Of a stretch of DNA of 64,000 nucleotides, positions 60,101 through 64,000 are shown in pieces. The notes beneath the pieces are model-generated. The model saw only the letters and a list, made by a program, of their open reading frames with translations, made no database searches and was not told the DNA's origin. The number at the start of each line of letters is the position of its first letter. Positions within the stretch are counted from its first letter, which is position 1. This DNA comes from Cycas panzhihuaensis (lineage: Eukaryota > Cycadophyta). A program made the translations under genes and the position numbers. The stretch covers positions 167,407,741 to 167,471,740 of the forward strand of contig CM041465.1 in the NCBI GenBank assembly GCA_023213395.1, in the 5' to 3' direction.

Positions 60101-60440
60101 AAAGGTCTAAAAGATCAAGATAAATAAGGAGATACTTTAAACATAAGTAGAAGAAGGGTAAAAAGTGTTTATAGGGGTACTAAAAGGACTTTTTGTGATC
60201 CATTAAGCTTAAGTGAACAACCTTCTTTTAGCCACTGACCATGGTCAAAATTATCATCAATTAAATGCACACATACCCATCCATCAAAATAATGGGTAAA
60301 TTTTAGTACATACTTATAAAAGTCAAAAAGTTAAGCTAAAGTTACTAAAATAAAAGACAAGAATTACATACCTTTACTTACCTATTGGTGATATGACTAT
60401 GCACTTCCCAAATTATAGGAAATAAATTTCAATAGATGTA
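57150..60440 (-). repeat. repeat D, copy 2 (inverted)
   Basis: Reverse complement relative of 8690-11880. Shared anchors: the CTTTTTTGACATAGG region at 57446-57466, the CCCTCAGAGTGTGAGGG hairpin at 57781-57797, CTTTGTAG/TATCxxAAAGTT dyads at 59890-59990, and GACCATGGTCA near 60237. Divergence is high, with many indels. Open stretches within (58519-58328, 59556-59266 minus) are not conserved as protein. Confidence 0.6.
59912..59942. repeat. imperfect palindrome in repeat D copy 2
   Basis: GGTATCGTGAAGTTT pairs with GAAACTTCATGATATC. The two mismatched positions are both C-to-T type, consistent with a once perfect dyad eroded by deamination. Confidence 0.85.
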
Positions 60441-61249
60441 AATCAATAAGATGGCAAGGATAATAAAAAATATAGAAACAAGGTGGAGTTGATCCTTAGA
60501 TGGAGTTGGAGCATGCTAATTAGGTATGTGCTTTATAATCTATGTATTGTTAGTAGTATTAATCATGCACAAATACAATTGTATTACAATCATCTAATCA
60601 TCATACCAAGTAGTCTATTTAATCACACTACACTTATGAAATTAAACCTTAGTAGTGAATAAGACAAGGCATGAGACCTGGCCAATACTAAAAGGGACTT
60701 TGTTGACTAAAATAAAGTGTTGATTTGAAAAATGTAATAACCATAGTTTCCACTGAAAATAAAATATATACTCAATGTGAAGTTGATATCACATCTAAGT
60801 TGATATCTTTTGAGATAGAAACTAGACTAATAAAGAGGGATGATTAATTAAGTAATGGTAGAATATGCGTCACCTAAATTAAATATAAAATAATTAACCT
60901 AGAGGTTTAGAGAACCCAAAGGATAAATTATTGGAAAACATAATTGAAGCAAACAAGGTCGATAAGGTCTTTCACATTAGGCAGATATAAAGTAGGAATA
61001 GATCACATGGGACACTAGATTATTATGGGAAACCCTTATGGGTGAAAACCCATAAATAATAATAATTCACATTATGATAAGATGATGATGATACAAAGTT
61101 GGACTTTGATCTATATTTATAGATCTAAAGTGCCAAATATAATTATAATTTACATCCATCAGCTCATTACACTCATGAATATTCTCCACATAATTAAGCA
61201 CATAAATAGGGAGGCCCACTTTATATTAGTTAGTATGGACACATATTCT
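60441..61249. other. AT-rich interval, possible copia LTR remnant
   Basis: No gene. ATGGGAAACCCTTATGGGTGAAAACCC near 61026 resembles the promoter-distal part of copia LTRs and may belong to the element whose RT lies to the right. Confidence 0.4.
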
Positions 61250-61640
61250 AGCATCCCTTCTTAATGTAAATATGGGGCAATCTGATCTTCACTCAAATGT
61301 AATGGTGATATGCTTCATATGTGCTCAATTCTTTGGATGTGACTCTAATATACCTACAACCATATAACTCTCTCTACACCTGACACTTTATCCATTCAAC
61401 TTAGCCATATTCCTTTTACTAAACCAAGAGGTTGAGCTACTTGAGCCATGTGAATCGCCTTTTCAATTCTTCATTAAGGAACACTAATATATGATATGAT
61501 ACCCAACTATTTGAAGCTGCTAAAGCTATTAAAGTAAGGATCAAATGGACCAATAAACATAGAGACTAGTGTAAATGTCTCATCATACCTTAATCCTTCT
61601 TTCTACTAGAAATCTTATGTAACAAGTCTTCAAACTTGCA
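61250..61640 (-). pseudogene. copia RT fragment (copia-4)
   Basis: Across frames the minus strand reads GLRYDETFTLVSMF, LIALAASNSW, FLNEELKRRFTW and AQPLGLVKG, then a KVSGVERVIWL-like block. This is the order of copia RT (DETFAPVA, LAAS-W, FLNGELEE, QP-GF, V-RL-KSLYGL). At least three frame changes and several stops occur, and no catalytic Y-x-D-D box could be found. Upstream sequence to 62600 may be the rest of this element but shows no integrase motif. Confidence 0.55.
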
Positions 61641-64000
61641 AACTGACTAGGTTCTTTGCTTCAATACAACTCTCCATTACGAATCAACATTCACTAGAAT
61701 GATGGTATCTATCTCAAGCTTTTACTGGCATGTTGATCCATAATCTTCTATCATACTATAGGTCTTTAACTGCCAACATAATATAGGGTTGTAATCCATA
61801 TCTCATCATCTAATAACTCCTCATCATCAATCCTCACTAAGTCCTACTTCTATCTCAAGCACAATGTTAGGCAACCAAACCTCCACACTTGCTAAATAAT
61901 GACCCAAAAAAGTGAAGCAATTAAGGATAAAACCTATAACTAAATGACACTTAGCATGATACATCAACAACTCTTGAATCAGCATCTAGACTAATCATAA
62001 TACATTTCCCCTTGCAGATCACATTATTTGTAAGCTAAACAACCCATATGCTTTAATCTCTTACAATCCTACTATTACAATCTTTATCTAAGATATGTGC
62101 ACTCTAATGCACCAAAGGAAATAAATAGACTGCTTATGACTTGGTCCAAACACATAACAAGAGGGGGATATATGCCACGAATAGTCACAATAAGGGTACC
62201 CAATACTTGTTTGCTACAACTTCTGCCATCAAAATATGGGAGGCAAACCATAAAATGCACCAACCTCACCATCTGCATCATGATACTCATTTGTAATGTA
62301 ACCTTATAGGATAATTGTATAGGCCATGATAAAGGCATCATTGATTTTAAGGCATCTCACCTTAGACCTTTCCATTCATACTTTAAATTCATTAAGCACT
62401 CTGTCTCAGTTCCATATCAGAATTGTTTAGATATGCACCCATGTTGAACCAGCATCAAACCAAGCCACAAACTTGATGCTATCACTAGTCCAACTAGCAA
62501 AGTATAATAGTCTATCATAAATTGAAACCACTTATACAAGCAAATTCTAAACTTCAATACCTCGTATACATCTAGTGCAATAGAACTCGAATGTATACCA
62601 TGAATATATCACTCATTTCATAAAACAAACCACACAAACATGAACTTTGTGTAATGATCTATGCCATACTTAAACAACAATAGAGTTTACATTAATATGC
62701 AGCTAAGGTATCTCAAACATGCTCTTCTCTTGCCTAACTTACCCTCAAAATTTCCCAATGATTCCCTTCTCTTGTCCTTAAACTTTCCCATCAAACTCGC
62801 CCAACCTTGCCATGTAATACACATAAAACAAGCACCTCATCATCATAAATTTGCCATCAACTTCACCCATAAAGGAAGCATGCTTAATGCACTCTTTTCT
62901 CCTCAGATCACCAACCAAAACATCACTAATATTACTCATGCAATCGTATGCATAATTGCCTCCTCATGCCTAACGTATTCTCTCATGTAAAGTACACACA
63001 AGAGAGCCTACACTCACCTCAATAATATCCATTAACTTTCTCATGTAAAACACATGTAAGAAAGCAAATAGTTGCTTCAAAGTCACCCCTCACATCATCA
63101 TATCACCTCATTCACCATATATCAACATAAAACCTTGTGAAATATATTTAAGCCACCTTAAAAAGATACATACTCTCATTAAAATGCTAAAAATATAATT
63201 ACCAAAGAAGGCATCAAATGATGACAAAGTATATATAGAAGAGCTCCAAATATATCAAGGAAATGACAAAAGGAAAATGTGATTTGATGATTTAGCATAT
63301 CATCAAAAATGACCTTAATCAAAATATTATTGATATAATATATGTTGATTTTAATACAAATGAAAGGATAGCGAAGTAACGAGCAATAAATATATATTGA
63401 ATATTGGCAATATGACTTTATAAGGTACCATAACTATGAAATATTAATCAAAATGGATAATATTAAATAACAAAAATATACAACAGACTATAAATGAAAA
63501 GGGGGTGGTTGTAATATATCAGTGGTAGAGGCAATTCCATTATGCAAGTGACTGTAAATGATGATTGCAGGGTGAAATATCATATATCTTAAGACGATGA
63601 CTCTACATAATTACGATAGGAAAGATGACACACAAACCCCAATGAATGGTTGAAGAAAAAAATATAATTAAATATATTATCACTCAGATATAGGGTAATG
63701 CAGATGGCAACAATTGAAAAAAATCTCACCTTCTAACAGGTGATGCAGAGAAATACACCTATACAATGAGAAATATTTCAGATTAGATGAAACTATATAT
63801 ATACAAAGATATATATTAAAAATGGATGACACAAATCTATCAGCAATGTAGAGATATATAGACAACTACACTGCATACATAACTGTAATATGTAAAATGG
63901 TAAAAAATAATAGCAATCACAAACCATAGGTGAAATCAATGAATAATACAAATTGGGTGACATAAATGAGTACCAACAATGATTTTATATCTACACCATA
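61641..64000. other. AT-rich interval to the window end, nothing firmly recognised
   Basis: The minus strand has an open stretch at 62341-62084 (LVHFMVCLPYFDGRSC) and another near 61960-61830 (ELLMYHAKCHLVIGFILNCF) that look once coding but fit no family I know. 62661-62990 plus is open without recognisable domain. 63150-64000 is AT-rich and stopped in all frames. Confidence 0.4.

Overview
The window reads as nuclear DNA of a plant with a large, repeat-dominated genome. The evidence is the transposon content: Ty1/copia and Ty3/gypsy LTR retrotransposons of plant type, tRNA-iMet primer sites, an extra RNase H of the kind known from Tat/Ogre-type elements, and plant-type MAP kinase and VHS fragments. 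I cannot name the species. A gymnosperm or large-genome angiosperm would fit, but that is inference. I see no intact host gene, tRNA, rRNA or CRISPR array. Almost every coding segment is broken by stops and frameshifts.

Layout. 1-2989: a minus-strand copia element (copia-1) running off the left edge, with primer site and 5' LTR. 2990-6239: AT-rich, no gene. 6240-8722: a second decayed minus-strand copia (copia-2). About 8690-11880: non-coding repeat D, whose inverted relative lies at about 57150-60440. 11880-13640: unrecognised. 13640-18284: a third minus-strand copia (copia-3) with gag, protease, integrase, RT and RNase H plus a 3' LTR. 18285-21666: AT-rich and unrecognised.

21672-31618 is a sharp GC- and CpG-rich island. 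It is one complete 9.95-kb non-autonomous gypsy-type element (element C) with 2.5-kb LTRs, an exact GGTAG target duplication, gag and protease but no RT or integrase, and a 3 x 85-bp hairpin tandem array. 31821-47857 is an old 16-kb Tat/Ogre-like gypsy element (element A) on the plus strand. It has gag, protease, RT, RNase H and integrase, then a 3' region holding a second (plant-type) RNase H, an antisense open frame that may be a plant-mobile-domain protein, and short repeats. About 48900-56180 is a related gypsy pol (element B).

Element B is split inside its integrase by the most interesting object here, element E (52332-55590). E is a small LTR element with 297-bp LTRs, CTTAT target duplication, primer site and polypurine tract but no retrotransposon proteins. 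Its interior instead carries fragments of at least two host genes, a VHS-domain (TOM1-like) piece and a MAP-kinase N-lobe piece, both in the element's own orientation. 56180-61200 holds short repeats and the inverted copy of D. A copia RT scrap lies near 61.3-61.6 kb. The rest to 64000 is AT-rich with nothing I recognise.

Nothing forms a working pathway. The window is a nested record of insertions. Old elements have lost CpG sites and carry stops where Gln or Trp codons are expected, which suggests long-term cytosine deamination. Element C is young by contrast.
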